This document shows, in pieces, positions 45,109-56,189 of a stretch of 64,000 bases of DNA; the stretch's first letter is position 1; the number at the start of each line of letters is the position of its first letter. The notes below the pieces were generated by a model that was given only the letters and a program-made list of their open reading frames with translations, ran no database searches and was not told where the DNA came from. Origin of the DNA: Protopterus annectens (lineage: Eukaryota > Chordata > Ceratodontiformes > Protopteridae); the NCBI RefSeq assembly GCF_019279795.1, contig NC_056744.1, positions 1,510,798,012 through 1,510,862,011 of the forward strand, in the 5' to 3' direction. The position numbers and the translations under genes are program-made.

Positions 45109-45299
45109 AGATGCTAGCCGCCAACATAAGTATTTGCATCTGTAACACGTGGACTATACAGAAGTTGTAAATAAATGGTTGCAGTGAACATTAAGCAGTT
45201 ATAAAACTGTAACTGGTGCTAACAGACTGGCAAAGTTTACTTACATGTTCCTTGCCTGCATTTGTACACATATCACAGGCTCTCATTTTATATTATGTA

Positions 45300-47100
45300 T
45301 TGTTTATTTGGCATTTGATAACCAGAAAAGTCTGTCTGGTAAAAAAACACATTTTCAGAGGAGGACCGGGGAGAAAATCTTCAACACAAAATATAAAATA
45401 CAGAGTATAAAACATAAAGTATAAAATATAGAGTATAAAATATTAAGTAAAATGTGAAAAAATAAGATGTAGCTTAGAAACTGACAACAAGAGTGAAAAG
45501 AAGAGTAAAAACTAAAGTGAGTAAACTGGTAGACCAAAAGTTGTAAATATGCATTAATACATGGGAGGCCTTATAAGCCCAATTAATAAACATTTTTCAT
45601 TAACAAGAACCAGTATACTGATGAATCCAAGAGCTGAATAGCAACATTTATACATGAGCGACATTACAAGCATAGATAGCTTGCAGCAATTATACTAAGA
45701 AACATTAACAGTTGTAAATGGAGATATACATTTTACTAACAAAGTTCAGAGTCAAAGGGTAGAAAATTAATATGAATATAAGATTATTTAATGTTATGGT
45801 ATAGCAGGGAGATATTAGTTAAGTAGAAAACTAAATAATGTTATATTATTGCAGGGAGACATTAGTTAAGTAGAAAACTAAATAATGTTATATTATTGCA
45901 GGGAGACATTAGTTAAGTAGAAAGGTAAATAATGTTATATTATTGCAGGGAGACATTAGTTAAGTAGAAAGGTAAATGTTAGTTGGTGAGGTACTAAAGG
46001 TAGAGATAAGGAATCTGAGTAAGGGAAAGTGGGGGGTAGGAGCTGGTGGAGTTGAAAAGTGAAGAATATAGAGGGGGTGTTAATGACGTAGCACAGGGAG
46101 TGAAGAGGGGTCATATAGGAAGGGGTAAGTATGGGGAGCGTTACTGAGAATTAAGGTGGATGAATAGAGATTTGAGGGGGAGAGTAGGAGAGGGTAGTAG
46201 AAGGTGACTGGAAGTGGTAATGGTGAGAAGCAGTGGCAGGAGATAATGGAGATACAGGTAGAAAAAGATAATATAGCGGAAGTGGAAATGGAAACTAGGG
46301 TGGTTTGGTAAAATGGAAAATACATGAGTTGAGAAGAAAATATTTTAGAATGAACTTAAATTTCTTAAGGTTTGGTATGGTTCTGATATCCAGAGGTAAG
46401 ACATTTCATAGTTTAGCAATCTAACAGAAATACAAACATTGCCCAGCTTTTTTGTTTGGTCTATATAGAGTTGATAGCTGTTTATCTTTGGTACAGAGAG
46501 TCCTGGTAGGTAAGTTGCATTGGAGGATAGAATTTAAGACAGGACAGTTTTTGGGTTTATATATAATTTTGTGAGCAAATGTTAGTTGAAGGTAGTTTAG
46601 GTGATATGGGAATTCAAGCCAGAAGTACAGTAAGGGCAGTACAATGGTGTTTTTAGTAAGATGCACCTGCAAAAAATTTTGCGATGTTATTGTAGTAGGA
46701 TTGAAGCTTATTTTTAGTGTATTCTGAAAGTTTGTTAGTATGGGGGCACCTTATAATAAAGAGGGCAAGAGGTAGGTAGTGGCCAAGGTTATTTTGGTGG
46801 CTGTATTAATAAAGTTTTTATGCCGATAGACCATCCCTAATTTGCATTGTGATTTCTTTATAGCATTGTTTATATGTAGATCAAAGGTAAGTTTATTGTA
46901 TATAGTTACAACTAATATTTGGCATGTAAGACTACTTCTAATTCTGTGTTATTTAGTGAATATATCATAAAGTCAGTTGAGAGAGTCTTAGCAGTAAAAA
47001 GGAGGAGTTTTGTTTTATTGGGATTGAGTAATAATTGTGTGCTGCTGACCCTGGATTTTATGTGCTGCAGGGGTCTATTCGGTTTTGTACTGTGCATCCA
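45300..47100 (-). mobile_element. LINE-A-related 3' end (5'-truncated)
   Basis: The left end (45293-45375) has 'aacc.gaaaagtctg', 'cattttcagaggaggacc' and 'ggggagaaa', the LINE-A tail. On the minus strand, 'STQLLLNPNKTKLLLF' at 46912-47127 is the RT thumb start. An 'AKL.NVLPLDIRTIPNLKKF' block near 46310-46420 is the C-terminal WNxLP...FK region. The 3' UTR between about 45.4 and 46.3 kb is unusually long and holds a 47-bp minisatellite. Confidence 0.75.
45789..45980. repeat. 47-bp tandem repeat, four copies
   Basis: The word 'gcagggaga' starts units at 45804, 45851, 45898 and 45945. The last three are nearly identical. It lies in the 3' UTR of the LINE-A-related copy. Confidence 0.95.
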
Positions 47101-47129
47101 TGGGCTGGACCACTGTTGTGGTGACACCT

Positions 47130-47950
47130 GTACAGGTGGGAGCAGAACAGCATGGCTGATGTCAGCACCTCATCATAGTCTGCTAATGATGTTGATGCAG
47201 AGATTGAGTCACAGTTCCAGGATACATTGCCACTGTCTGTCTCCCCCTGGGTGGTCCTACACCTATTGTTCAGTCTGAAGGTGCTGTCTCCCCTACATCT
47301 GACCTATAAGTGGCTTAGCACTGGTGTTCACCATCCCTGTCAGTGGGACTCCCTCATGACTGACATCACAAGCACTGCCTCCACTCTGGCTGCAGCAACA
47401 GAAGACAACACTGCATCTGATGTTGGCATAGTCACTGTACAACAACCTAAACAGGGGTTCCCCGTGCCATATAATATCACTGTAGGCCCCTAATTTGCAG
47501 GCAGCACTTGGATTCATTTGGTAAGTATGCAAGGTTATAACATTGTCACAGGCTGCAGATACCCATGCCAACATGGAGAAAACTGGTGTGCTGTGTGGCT
47601 TCCATGAGGATGTCACCGAGCAGTACCAATGCTTCACTGAGGAAATGGAGTGCAGAGATGATGCTATCATAGGTCTCATGAGAGCTATGGTGGAACATAC
47701 TGCCTCCACAATCACCATCATGTGAAGGATAGGAAGTGCCTACAGCATTGCTCAACCCAGCAGTGTTACCCACATCTAGTGACATGTGCATACATGGGGG
47801 GGGGTGTTGCTTCGTGAGGCCATTGCAGGGAGTAGAATCTATACCTGTAAGTCAAAGAGTATTAGCCTGTATGAGACTTTACTGGTGGTTATGAAAAAGA
47901 ACTTCCAGGTGAAGACACCTCATTAGTAGCCACCACTTAACTCCTGTTGA
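47130..47950. other. Unassigned open segment, possibly transposon-encoded
   Basis: On the plus strand a Ser/Pro/Glu-rich stretch (47150-47250, 'SANDVDAEIESQFQD' in one frame) precedes a 60-codon frame at 47543-47725 containing 'FHEDVTEQYQCFTEEMECRD'. That frame is predicted helical. Disordered and helical C-termini like this are common in accessory proteins of DNA transposons, but no DNA-binding or transposase domain was seen. Overlapping minus-strand frames are taken as shadows. Confidence 0.25.
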
Positions 47951-48300
47951 GGGTGGCACAGTGGATGGTGTCACTGCCTCACAGTGAGAGGTTCCCTGAT
48001 TTGTTATTCAGCTGGGGTAATTTCCGTGTACAATCTGCATGTCCTCCCTTGTTGATGTGGGTTTCTTCTGGGTGATCTGGTTTCTTCCCACCTTCCAAAG
48101 ACATACAGTAGATGGATTGGACACTCTAAATTGGTCATAGGTGTGTGTATGTGTGTGAGTGTGTGATGTGGAAGAAATACTGTGGCAGGGCTAGCCACCT
48201 GGCAGTGTAAACCTAGACTCTAGATGATTGTCACTGATGAAGTTACACCCTGACCCCATGTACAAAAAGTTGGAAAAAGGAACTGTGGATGGATGGGAGG
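47951..48300 (+). mobile_element. V-SINE with GGAT-repeat tail
   Basis: A tRNA-like head ('ggtggcacagtggatgg', 'cactgcctcacagtgag') is followed by V-domain words 'caatctgcatgtcctcc', 'gtgggtttcttctggg', 'ccaaagacatacagtagatgg' and 'attggacactctaaattgg'. The tail 'accctgaccccatgtac' ends in 'ggatggatgg'. This tail differs from those of the 38815 and 19208 copies. Confidence 0.85.
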
Positions 48301-48915
48301 ATTTACCTCCTGTTCCCTCTGTAGCACAAGGTCTGTATCACAGATAGGTCCCAAGTTCCAGCACAGGATCACAGTGATTTACTGGCTCCCCTTCCATTCA
48401 GTTGAAGAATTTGTTTATGACACAGGCAATCCCTCTATGTGAGACTAACAACACAACTGTCCCACTACCCACAAGTTGTATTGGTAGTCATCTATTATTG
48501 TGTTCCTTTGTGTATGAGCAAATTATTATGGCTTTGACCAGCTCCATCCTCCTTCCTCTGTGATGTTTGTGGAGATGTCTGATGCACAGTGTGACTCAAC
48601 CATGTGATGCCAAGCAAAACCTTAAATAACACAGCAAGCATCATTGTGTTCTGTATGCCATGCACTGCCAATGTATACTTGACAGAACCCATAGAGAAGG
48701 ACTAGATGTTGTTGCCTTGTCTGTGTTGTCACACATTGTGCACGTCACTGTCTGGGTTTAGTGTGCTATCACAAACTGTGCATGTCATTAATGGTGGGTA
48801 ATACTGTGCATGTCATTTTCTGGAGATATGTGTGCTGCCACATACCAGACATGTCAAAACACAGTGTCTTACAGTCAACATTTCCTCAGTAACTGCTTTT
48901 CAGACAAAAGATTAC

Positions 48916-48916
<1 letters not shown>
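48301..48916. other. No recognisable gene; loose tandem similarity near 48.73-48.88 kb
   Basis: Blocks like 'tgtgcatgtcatt' and 'gtcacacattgtgcacgtca' recur three or four times between 48728 and 48856 with irregular spacing. Confidence 0.35.

Positions 48917-49009
<93 letters not shown>
48917..49009. repeat. (CA)n microsatellite
   Basis: About 46 CA dinucleotides. Open frames through it are artefacts. Confidence 0.98.
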
Positions 49010-49012
<3 letters not shown>

Positions 49013-49960
49013 AACACTCCTGCAAATATACTTGCAAAGACATGCACACTCACACACAGTACCCAGGGAAGGCTGGCAGAATTATCCAGTTCTCTACAGC
49101 TTGCTTCCTGACATGGTAATGCCATTACCACTCTGGATATCACCAGAGACCAAACACAGCAGCTACCTGACACTATTGATTTAGCCAAATATAAATGTTA
49201 AAGGTTATTATCTTTCACTGGCAATATGCTCATGTGATCTAGCTAATTGAAGATAGAGGCCAAATCCTCCCACCCTGCTGTGCTCAATAGCCGTCCACAC
49301 TTAATAAATAACCATCATGCATTTAGAAATACTACGTCAACCAAAAGAGCTTAAATGTGAATAAATAAAATAATTCCTTAATAAAGAATACAATGCTGAT
49401 ACAGATTAAATATGCATAAAAACAAGTGCACATAGAAACAGAAAGAGATAAAGTGAGAGAAAGACAGAAATAATCAATTACATTGTCAGAATGTATTCAA
49501 ATTAACATAATCAACAGCTAAGTAAATAGATGAGCTGTCTCTTAATAAATATGTACTATCACTTAATTACTCTGATTTAGGGAACACAACACAAAGCAGA
49601 CCAGCACCTGCATAGCTGTTCCAATATCTCCCCAAGCAAAGACTGCAGCTTAGACTAAGATTTATTTACATGTGGCCTATAGTCTGTAGATATCATCATC
49701 ATGCTCACCCCCTTTTCTTATTTTCTACATGGGCTCTGGGTGTCATGTCAAAGGTCATCATCTCTTTCTATTTAATGCCACCCTCCTTCATTCTTTGACA
49801 CTCATGCCTGACTGTCACAGGTATTCTTTTACACAATCCATCTACCTCTTTGCTGCATACCTTCATTTCCTTTTGCATTCTTCCTTTCTATCCCAAATCT
49901 TCTTCACCAGGCTGTCTTCTGCTTCTTGGCACGTGTTATTCATCTGTTCTATAGTCCTCA
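49010..49960. other. No recognisable feature
   Basis: AT-rich sequence downstream of the RTE-like endonuclease on that element's strand; no RT motifs were found. Confidence 0.3.
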
Positions 49961-49961
49961 C

Positions 49962-50775
49962 TCATGCTGTTTTGAGGTGCTGCCATTCTTCAACTCCACT
50001 TATTTCTTGATGTACTAGAGCTCTGAATAATTCCTTCAACTGTTCTGCTTTCTCTGCAGTCCTGCAGTCACCTTCCAAGTTTTTAACCTGGTTTATGATG
50101 TGGCCAACTGTTTCACGGGGGGATGACTTGGCAATCACTGATTCTACCCTGTACCTTTTCCTTACTACGAGGAAGTCTACCTGAGTTCCATGTGTGCAAT
50201 TCTTGTATGTGATCTTGTGACTGAATCTCTTTCTGAATCCCATGTTGGTTACTATTAGGCCATTTGCCAGACAAAAGTCTAGAATGGGATTTCCTTCTTT
50301 ATTTCTGTTGTTCCACCCATGTGGACCCAGGTAGTCCTCATATCTTGTTTTTTCTGTCGCGATACGTGCATTCAGATTACACATTATCAACATCAATTCA
50401 TACTGTCCTGCTTTATTAAGTAGGTCCTGCAACTGCTGTCTGAATGCACTCCTTTCCTCACTATCAGAACCTTGCTGTGGGACGTAGGTTGAAATTATGA
50501 CTACTGCCCTATTATTATGCTGGAGTCTGATTGCCATGAGTCTGTCATTAATTCTGATGACTTCCCTCACTGCCTCCTGAAGCCTTTCCCTCACACAAGC
50601 CTGTCCTCCTCCTGAGCAGTAGAGTCTAGATTCCAAGCGAAGTGGCTTTGCTGCACCCCTTTCATCCTGTCTCCTGGACTTATAGGATGTCCAGCTTCCT
50701 CCTTCCTATGATGTCATCCACTTCCAAGGTCCAGCCTGTCATTGAATCTAACACTGAGTCTAGCAATTCTTAGTT
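49962..50775 (-). pseudogene. APE endonuclease of an RTE-like LINE (craniofacial development protein 2-like)
   Basis: A 224-codon minus-strand frame (49962-50636) reads 'RLMAIRLQHNNRAVVIISTY', 'LMLIMCNLNARIA' (GDFNARIG block), 'YLGPHGWNNRNKEGNPILDF', 'CLANGLIVTN', 'FRKRFSHKITYKN' and 'TQVDFLVVRKRYRVESV'. Upstream, with stops, a 'SMTGWTLEVDDIIGRRKLDI' and 'VQETG.KG' part extends to about 50760. This is the APE fold that databases often label craniofacial development protein 2-like. The catalytic Asp of the GDFN block reads N (CNLN). The segment after 'KSSPRETVG' lacks the final SDH block, suggesting a small deletion. No RT follows. Confidence 0.8.
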
Positions 50776-50789
50776 CATGTTTGGTAAAT

Positions 50790-51605
50790 TGAACTAAGTT
50801 AAACAATAAAATAAACCTCATTTGCCAAGGATGATGCAGGATTAATTCAGGATGCTCTCAGAGTATGATGAGGATGCTAACCAAACAAGAGTTCTGTGAA
50901 ATTGAGCTCAGAGTGGTGCAAACACATGCAGCACTGATAACATGTAAAATAAACAAAATGGCCCTAAGGCCAATGCCTAAATCTCACTGCTGATTGACCT
51001 AATTGAGTCCCATTTCAGAAGCAGATCATGCTATCTCCCCTTGCCAGTGGAATGCAGGTCAATCCTTAATGTAGAATCTCTTTAGTACGGCCAAAACCCA
51101 GAAATATAACAAATGAGTACCAGAAACAAATATAAAGTAGCAAATTACAAGGAGACATTGCCTGGAAAACTTCTCAAAAGTGCAAATCTCAGCAATAAGT
51201 AAACAGCACAATATTAGGGTACTTTAACAACATTTAAAGTGTGAAAGTCACACTTTAAATAAACCAAAAGTAATGCAGCAGCTCTCTAATGCAGTTAAAC
51301 AAAGTGCAAAACAGTAAAACAAATTTATTGTCTGCCAATGATGGTGCAGGTTTAATTCAAGAGCTTCTTAGACTTTGTCACGGACACCAAGCAGGTGGGA
51401 CCTCATTGAAAATGAGTGGTCCAAAAGCATTAACTTTATAGCAGCACAGAAAACTGTTAAAATAAACAAATTGCCCCTCTGGCCATTGACCACATCTCAC
51501 TAATGGCTAACCAAAGTGATTACCAGCTCACAGACAGATCAGTTTACATCATAGTGCCATTGTAATGCAGGCCTAAAACCTCTTAATTTAGACTGTTTAG
51601 CAGGA
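50790..51605. repeat. Pair of diverged direct repeats of about 300 bp
   Basis: 50800-51095 and 51325-51605 share in order 'gccaa.gatg.tgcagg', 'attaattca', 'gcagcac', 'taaaataaacaaa', 'atctcactaatgg/ctgctgatt', 'cagacagatca' and 'tgcaggc'. The copies are separated by about 220 bp containing a 12-bp perfect inverted repeat. They may be tandem copies of an unknown element or degenerate LTRs. Confidence 0.5.
51232..51260. repeat. Perfect 12-bp inverted repeat with 5-nt loop
   Basis: ATTTAAAGTGTG, loop 'aaagt', CACACTTTAAAT. It lies between the two direct repeats of 50790-51605. Confidence 0.9.
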
Positions 51606-51984
51606 AAAAAGTGCAAGAAAGCTGTCCTTTCATGCTCTTTTTTATTTAGATAAGAAAAGGTCACACTTTCCTGGGCTGTAAAAAATACTGTCACTAACTA
51701 ATCATTCCCTTCAGCCTTTACACAACCCCCTTTATTAACAATATCATATTTGTTTCAGTGGTACTAATCACTTGTACATCAGTCATTTCTACTATTATGT
51801 TCATATAATCAGTGCCATTCTGAAACACATCATTATGTTATTTGATTCTGTTCTCATATAGTTTTCTTTTTTATTCTGTATCTTGTGTTACTACACATTC
51901 TGCTCTACTAAATCTTATATGTATTGCAATGTAAGATATATATATTACATGTGATTTTATGTTTTATATGTTGTATATACCTTT

Positions 51985-52058
51985 TAGCCCGGGAAAGGAC
52001 TCAAAAGTGACTTGTATCAGTTAATTCCCACAGTCAATAAACTTACATAAATAAATAA
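51985..52058 (+). mobile_element. LINE 3' tail fragment (LINE-A relative)
   Basis: 'agcccgggaaaggactcaaa', 'cagttaattccc' and 'aaacttacataaataaataa' follow the same pattern as the LINE-A tail, with more divergence. The next LINE 3' end begins directly after it. Confidence 0.55.
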
Positions 52059-52059
52059 C

Positions 52060-52571
52060 ATCATTCACCCCTATATTAACCTGCAATCTTTACGCTCCTC
52101 CAATAAGATCTTAGCTCAAACTACCAAAGCCAATAATTCTGCTGGGGATTCTCTATTCTCAAACTTTGTAGGTAAAATGTGGAACTCCCTACCGACCATG
52201 CTCACCTCAGAACCTTCACTCCTACAATTCAAAAAAAAGCTTAAACCCCATCTCAATACTCTCTGGCAATGTCCCTGTTCCAAACCTGATTAACCACTAC
52301 CATTTACCCTTCTCTTACCTCACTATCCTTAACCGCTTTTTAACAAGGCGCATATGCTGCTGTTATTTTTTTCCCAAGATGTGATGTATCTTTATATTGT
52401 ATTTAGAACTCAACTATCTTCCTTTTTTGCATTAACAATGTTCATATGTCTGTTATGTACCTGGAGCTTTTCTCCCCGGGCCTCCGCTGAAAATGGACAT
52501 GTATCCAGTCGGACTCTCCCGGTTAACAAATGTAAAATAAATAAAATAAATAAAATAAATAAATAAATAAC
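52060..52571 (+). mobile_element. LINE-A-type 3' end with intact C-terminal reading frame
   Basis: An open frame from about 52066 to a TAA at 52291-52293 reads 'LFSNFVGKMWNSLPTMLTSE' and continues with 'LLQFKKKLKPHL'. This is the C-terminus of a CR1/L2/Jockey-type RT ORF. The 3' UTR ends with 'ccccgggcctccgctg', 'aaaatggacatgtatccagt' and '(aaat)n' at 52530-52571. The copy is 5'-truncated to about 510 bp, looks younger than the others, and abuts the LTR-like end of the Gypsy element. Confidence 0.85.
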
Positions 52572-52602
52572 ACCACAGCGCAGTTTATAGCAGATCTGAA
52601 AT

Positions 52603-52694
52603 GTAGTTTACAAAGGTGTCACCTATGTGCAATAAGAAAGAAAAAGTGCATAATATTTTAAATCAATTTTTTTTCTAGAATGGCACCTCCTCCC
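52603..52694 (-). repeat. LTR-like repeat, left copy
   Basis: Shares 'tttacaaag', 'taagaaagaaaaa', 'attttaaatcaa' and 'tctag.at' in order with 55824-55914, same orientation, roughly 75% alike by eye. It lies at the 3' end of the Gypsy coding region. Confidence 0.5.
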
Positions 52695-52759
52695 TAGCCC
52701 TGAAATCCCCCACCCATAAGCCTTCTAGTGGCATCCCTCAAGAAAAGAAGTTTTATAAA

Positions 52760-54130
52760 AGTATACAGTACTTTGGTACCTTACCCTATAGCATTTCTGG
52801 TTGGTCTGTTTGCAATAGTATTAGCAGTCCCACTTCTTTGTTAGATTGTTTTAGGACTGCAAGGCTAAATTCCATCAAGGAATCCCTCCATTCTGCCCAC
52901 TTGACCAATATAGCCACTTTAAAGGCTTATGGTTTGTAATTTCAGTGAAGGGTTGTCCATGAAGGAAGGTGGTTGCTTTTGCAGAGGCCTAATTAAGACC
53001 AGATACTACTTTGCTATGATGTCATTAGCTTTGTCTCTGTATTGAAGTCTGAAGCAAAAATACAAAATAAGGTGCTCTTCCATCCCTGATAAAGCCTAGA
53101 TAAATGAAGGCCCACCCAGTAATTAGAGACATCTTCCTGTACAGTGAATTACTGACTATAATCAAGATTCCCATGCAACAACTGAAAATGTCTATGTGTG
53201 CAATAAACTCTTGACTGTAACCAGGACTACCTAGTACAAGGGGGTCTTCTCCAAGCCAATTTTTACTTCAGAAATACCATCTCACAAGCTGAAGTACAAG
53301 CACCTTATCTGGTTTCTTTTCTGGTACAGTCTGCAAATGGAGGAGCTATCACAGGACAAAGTGAGAAAAACTTCCTATGGTATCCTGCTATTGTTAAGAA
53401 TTATATTACTTGTTTTTTGGCAGTAATCGTGGGCTAAGGCCAAATAGCTTCAGCTTTGGCAAGTTGTAGCCTAATATTTCTTCTGTTTTCTCTATGACCC
53501 AGATAAGATTACACTGTCATGTCCACCTAAAACATGTTAGCCTTAATGGTCAGTCCTTCCTTATAGATTTTGCACAACACCTCTCTGACATGTTAAAAAT
53601 GTTCTGTTAATAATTGGATGTAGATGGCAGTGCCATCCAGGAAACTAATGGAATAAGCTTCTGTGCCTGCTAGGAAGCCTGCTAGGAAGTGATCCGCTCT
53701 CATCTGGAAAGTCTCTGGGGTATTTTTCATTCCAGGGGACATACATGTAAAGCCATACAGCCAATATATGGTCACAAATACTGCCCTTTCCCTGCTGACA
53801 GGTGTCAAGAATACCTGTCCGTAATCATTAGCCTTGTCAGCAGTAGATGGATGCTTAATCCTGCCCATCTGGAAGTAATCTTTCATCAGTCCTTGATATT
53901 AGGTAAGCACCTGCCTCTGTGTGACTGTTTTGTTTTCTGTAACTTGCACAGAGCCAGGAGCTGCCATCTTTCTTTGATGCTATCACTACAGCCAAGGGAC
54001 AGGGACTGAAGGCTACTGAAATATCTCCAGTTCCAAAATGTCTTGCAGCTTATTTCTCAGTGTTTGTGTAACTATTTCACACATCCTGTAAGAGACTTTG
54101 TTTATTGGGTTGTTGGTACCCTGTGTCCAA
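52760..54130 (-). pseudogene. Ty3/Gypsy reverse transcriptase and RNase H, degenerate
   Basis: The RT start reads 'NNPINKVSYRMCEIV' and 'LRNKLQDILELEIFQ' (about 54030-54120), like the PIRQxPYRxxP...MLELGVI region. The palm at 53593-53886 reads 'RERAVFVTIYWLYGFTCMSP', 'GMKNTPETFQMRADHFLAGF' and 'ISFLDGTAIYIQ'. The catalytic YLDD block is therefore FLDG, with the second Asp lost. The connection reads 'AKAEAIWP', 'TAKKQVI.FLTIAGYHRKF' and 'APPFADCTRKE'. An RNase H trace 'WVGLHLSRLYQG' is near 53.06 kb. This follows directly after the integrase C-terminus on the same strand. Confidence 0.8.
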
Positions 54131-54349
54131 ATGGTACCCCAATAGGTGGATACACCCTGGTTAACCAGTAAAAATATTTCAAAGTTTCTGTAATACTGCT
54201 AGATTTTCTTTAACCTAGCTAGGAGTTAGTTATTAGCACAAATCTAACCCGTCCACTGAAGTATCAGACCAAGCCTCCCAAGGATATATACTACCAGATT
54301 CCCCTCTGGTACCTCTTGCAACCTACTGCAGATACTGAGTACCAGGGCC

Positions 54350-55450
54350 TCTCTGCCTTGATAAGATTTTTGTCATGTTAACATGGTAGACTTTGTGTGC
54401 CTTCCTCATGTCTGGCCACTCTGCCATATAGATAACATTACTCATTATTTTCACTATGATTAAAGGGCTATCTCAGGTTGTCTGAATCTTGTTATATGTA
54501 ACAGGAATAAGCACCATCAACAGCTGCCCTGTGGCATACTCTTTGACTCTAGCTGGTTTTTCATTCCAAAGTTTTTGAGCTGTTATGCCTGTGCTGGGTG
54601 CTCTTGGAACACCCCCATAATCTCCCTTAGCCTCGTCCTGAAGTTAAGGGCATACTAAACAAAAATCTCCTTGGTGGAATCAAACTCTTCCCTCCAACCA
54701 TCAGAACTTAAATCCAGGGTTTTCCTCAACCTGATAACCATATAACAGCTCAAATGATGACAAATCTGTAGAATACTGGTGCACCTCCCTCTAAACTAAG
54801 AGAAGATAACTAAGCTAATTGTCTCACTCATTTTTGAAGTAGTCTGATAATGCATTCAACATGATCTTCAGTGTAGAGTTAAACTGCTCCATCTGATCAT
54901 TTGTCTGTATATGATACAGAGATGACAACAAATGCTATACCTCACCATCCTTCCACAAATATGCCAGTAGGTCTGACATGAAGTTGTCACCTTTAACCTT
55001 CAGTATTTGTCTAGGAAAACCTACAGTGCAGAAAATGTCTAAGAAAGCATTTGCCATCTACCCTGTTTCAGAGAAAGAAAGAGCTTTTACTTCTGGTATT
55101 GTATGGCATACGGCATCATTGCCATAATGCATATTTACCTTTGGAGCTTAGGGTATTCAGAGGTCCTACAATGTCCATACTAAATCATCCAAATAGTTTC
55201 TGATTAACATACTAAATTATCAAATCAGCCTTGGTCATGTCTCCAGTCTTGCCAACCTTTTGGCACTAATGACAAGTCCTGCAGTACCCTGTTACAACCC
55301 TTGACAATTTCTTTCTGATATAAATTCCACATAAGCCTTTTTTGTATAATTTATTCCCTTGTGGCCTGCAAAAGGAATATTGTAGACTATGGCCTGGAGT
55401 GCATGTTGATAGGCCCTAGGTATTACCAGCTGCTGTATTATTTGTCCCTT
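54350..55450 (-). pseudogene. Ty3/Gypsy integrase, degenerate
   Basis: On the minus strand, 'QQLVIPRAYQHALQAIVYN' and 'IPFAGHKGIN' lead into 'YCRTCH.CQKVGKTGD' (about 55255-55290). Together they form the HHCC zinc-binding N-terminal domain, with one stop between the last His and Cys. 'TNDQMEQFNSTLKIMLNAL' near 54840-54900 contains the catalytic Glu block (QTDGxxERFNxTLK, here with E kept). 'STDLSSFELLYGYQV' and the terminal 'AHKVYHVNMTK' fit the C-terminal domain. Integrase joins the element's DNA to host DNA. The first two catalytic Asp residues were not located with confidence. Confidence 0.8.
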
Positions 55451-55823
55451 CTGCCCTCCTTCATGGGCTCATTCCTAGTGCAGCAATCATTTGTCACAAT
55501 GTATGGAATCCCTCTGACCTTGAGTATGTGGACTCTCCTTGGTTATCCCCTCAAATCCTTTAAAGTAGGGTCTGAGAGTAGAACGTGCCTTGACTCCTTA
55601 TTTGTAATCCTCCCCATCTACCAAAGGTAGTATGGTACCATCTGCCAGTCACTTATCAGATTTTGTCTGACTGCTGCTATATATGTCTCCTTTTAATCCA
55701 CCACCTGACAAGGGAAGCCTAAGAACTTCAGCTGCTGTGGCTGAGTGGCTGGTTTACTGTAACTGACCAGATCTCCTCTCAGGTAATCACATTATTAGCC
55801 CTGGATGAAGGCTAAAAAATCAG

Positions 55824-55914
55824 GTAACTTTACAAAGATGGCAGCAGTCTGCAGTAAGAAAGAAAAAAAATCATCACATTTTAAATCAAGTTTCTCTAGC
55901 ATAGCCCCACCTCT
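55824..55914 (-). repeat. LTR-like repeat, right copy
   Basis: The partner of 52603-52694, just upstream (on the minus strand) of the integrase region. If these are LTRs, gag and protease have been deleted between this copy and the integrase. Confidence 0.5.
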
Positions 55915-55925
55915 TGGTCTCCACA

Positions 55926-56180
55926 CACATACACACAAAACACTAACATCTGTCCAAACATATCACAGCACTGAAAAGACCTCTGTGGTTCAAAAACAAA
56001 TGATGAAAAGACTAAAGACCCTCAGCTACTAAGACAGGGTTGGAGCTTTATTCATATACATTGTCCCTTAGAGATTCATGTGCAGTGATTTACATCTAAC
56101 ATTCTGTACTGTTTAGAATCCATTGCCTCTTGATGTCCAACACCTTCATAAACCAAATGGCTCCACAGCACTTGACTTAA
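55926..56180. other. Unassigned
   Basis: The right part may belong to the LINE C-terminus that follows. Confidence 0.3.
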
Positions 56181-56189
56181 AGACTTAAT

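Larger units (their letters stand above)
52590..55925 (-). mobile_element. Gmr1-like Ty3/Gypsy LTR retrotransposon: integrase upstream of RT
   Basis: Minus-strand order: an integrase zinc finger (about 55255-55390) and a core/C-terminus (about 54350-54900). RT N-terminal part (about 54060-54130), RT palm (53593-53886) and RT-RNase H connection plus RNase H (about 52760-53560) follow. Ty3/Gypsy elements normally encode RT-RNase H-integrase; integrase before RT is the arrangement of Gmr1-type elements (and of Ty1/Copia). The sequence is Gypsy-like, not Copia-like. Similar direct repeats at 52603-52694 and 55824-55914 may be LTR remnants. Gag is not between them. Stops and frameshifts are numerous. 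Confidence 0.8.

Noticed and set aside
48810..49188. Open frames with Thr-His or Val-Cys runs
   Set aside because: Translation of the CA microsatellite at 48917-49009.
52571..55925. Copia-type element, suggested by the integrase-first order
   Set aside because: The integrase zinc finger and the RT/connection motifs are Ty3/Gypsy-like in sequence, so Gmr1-type is the better fit.
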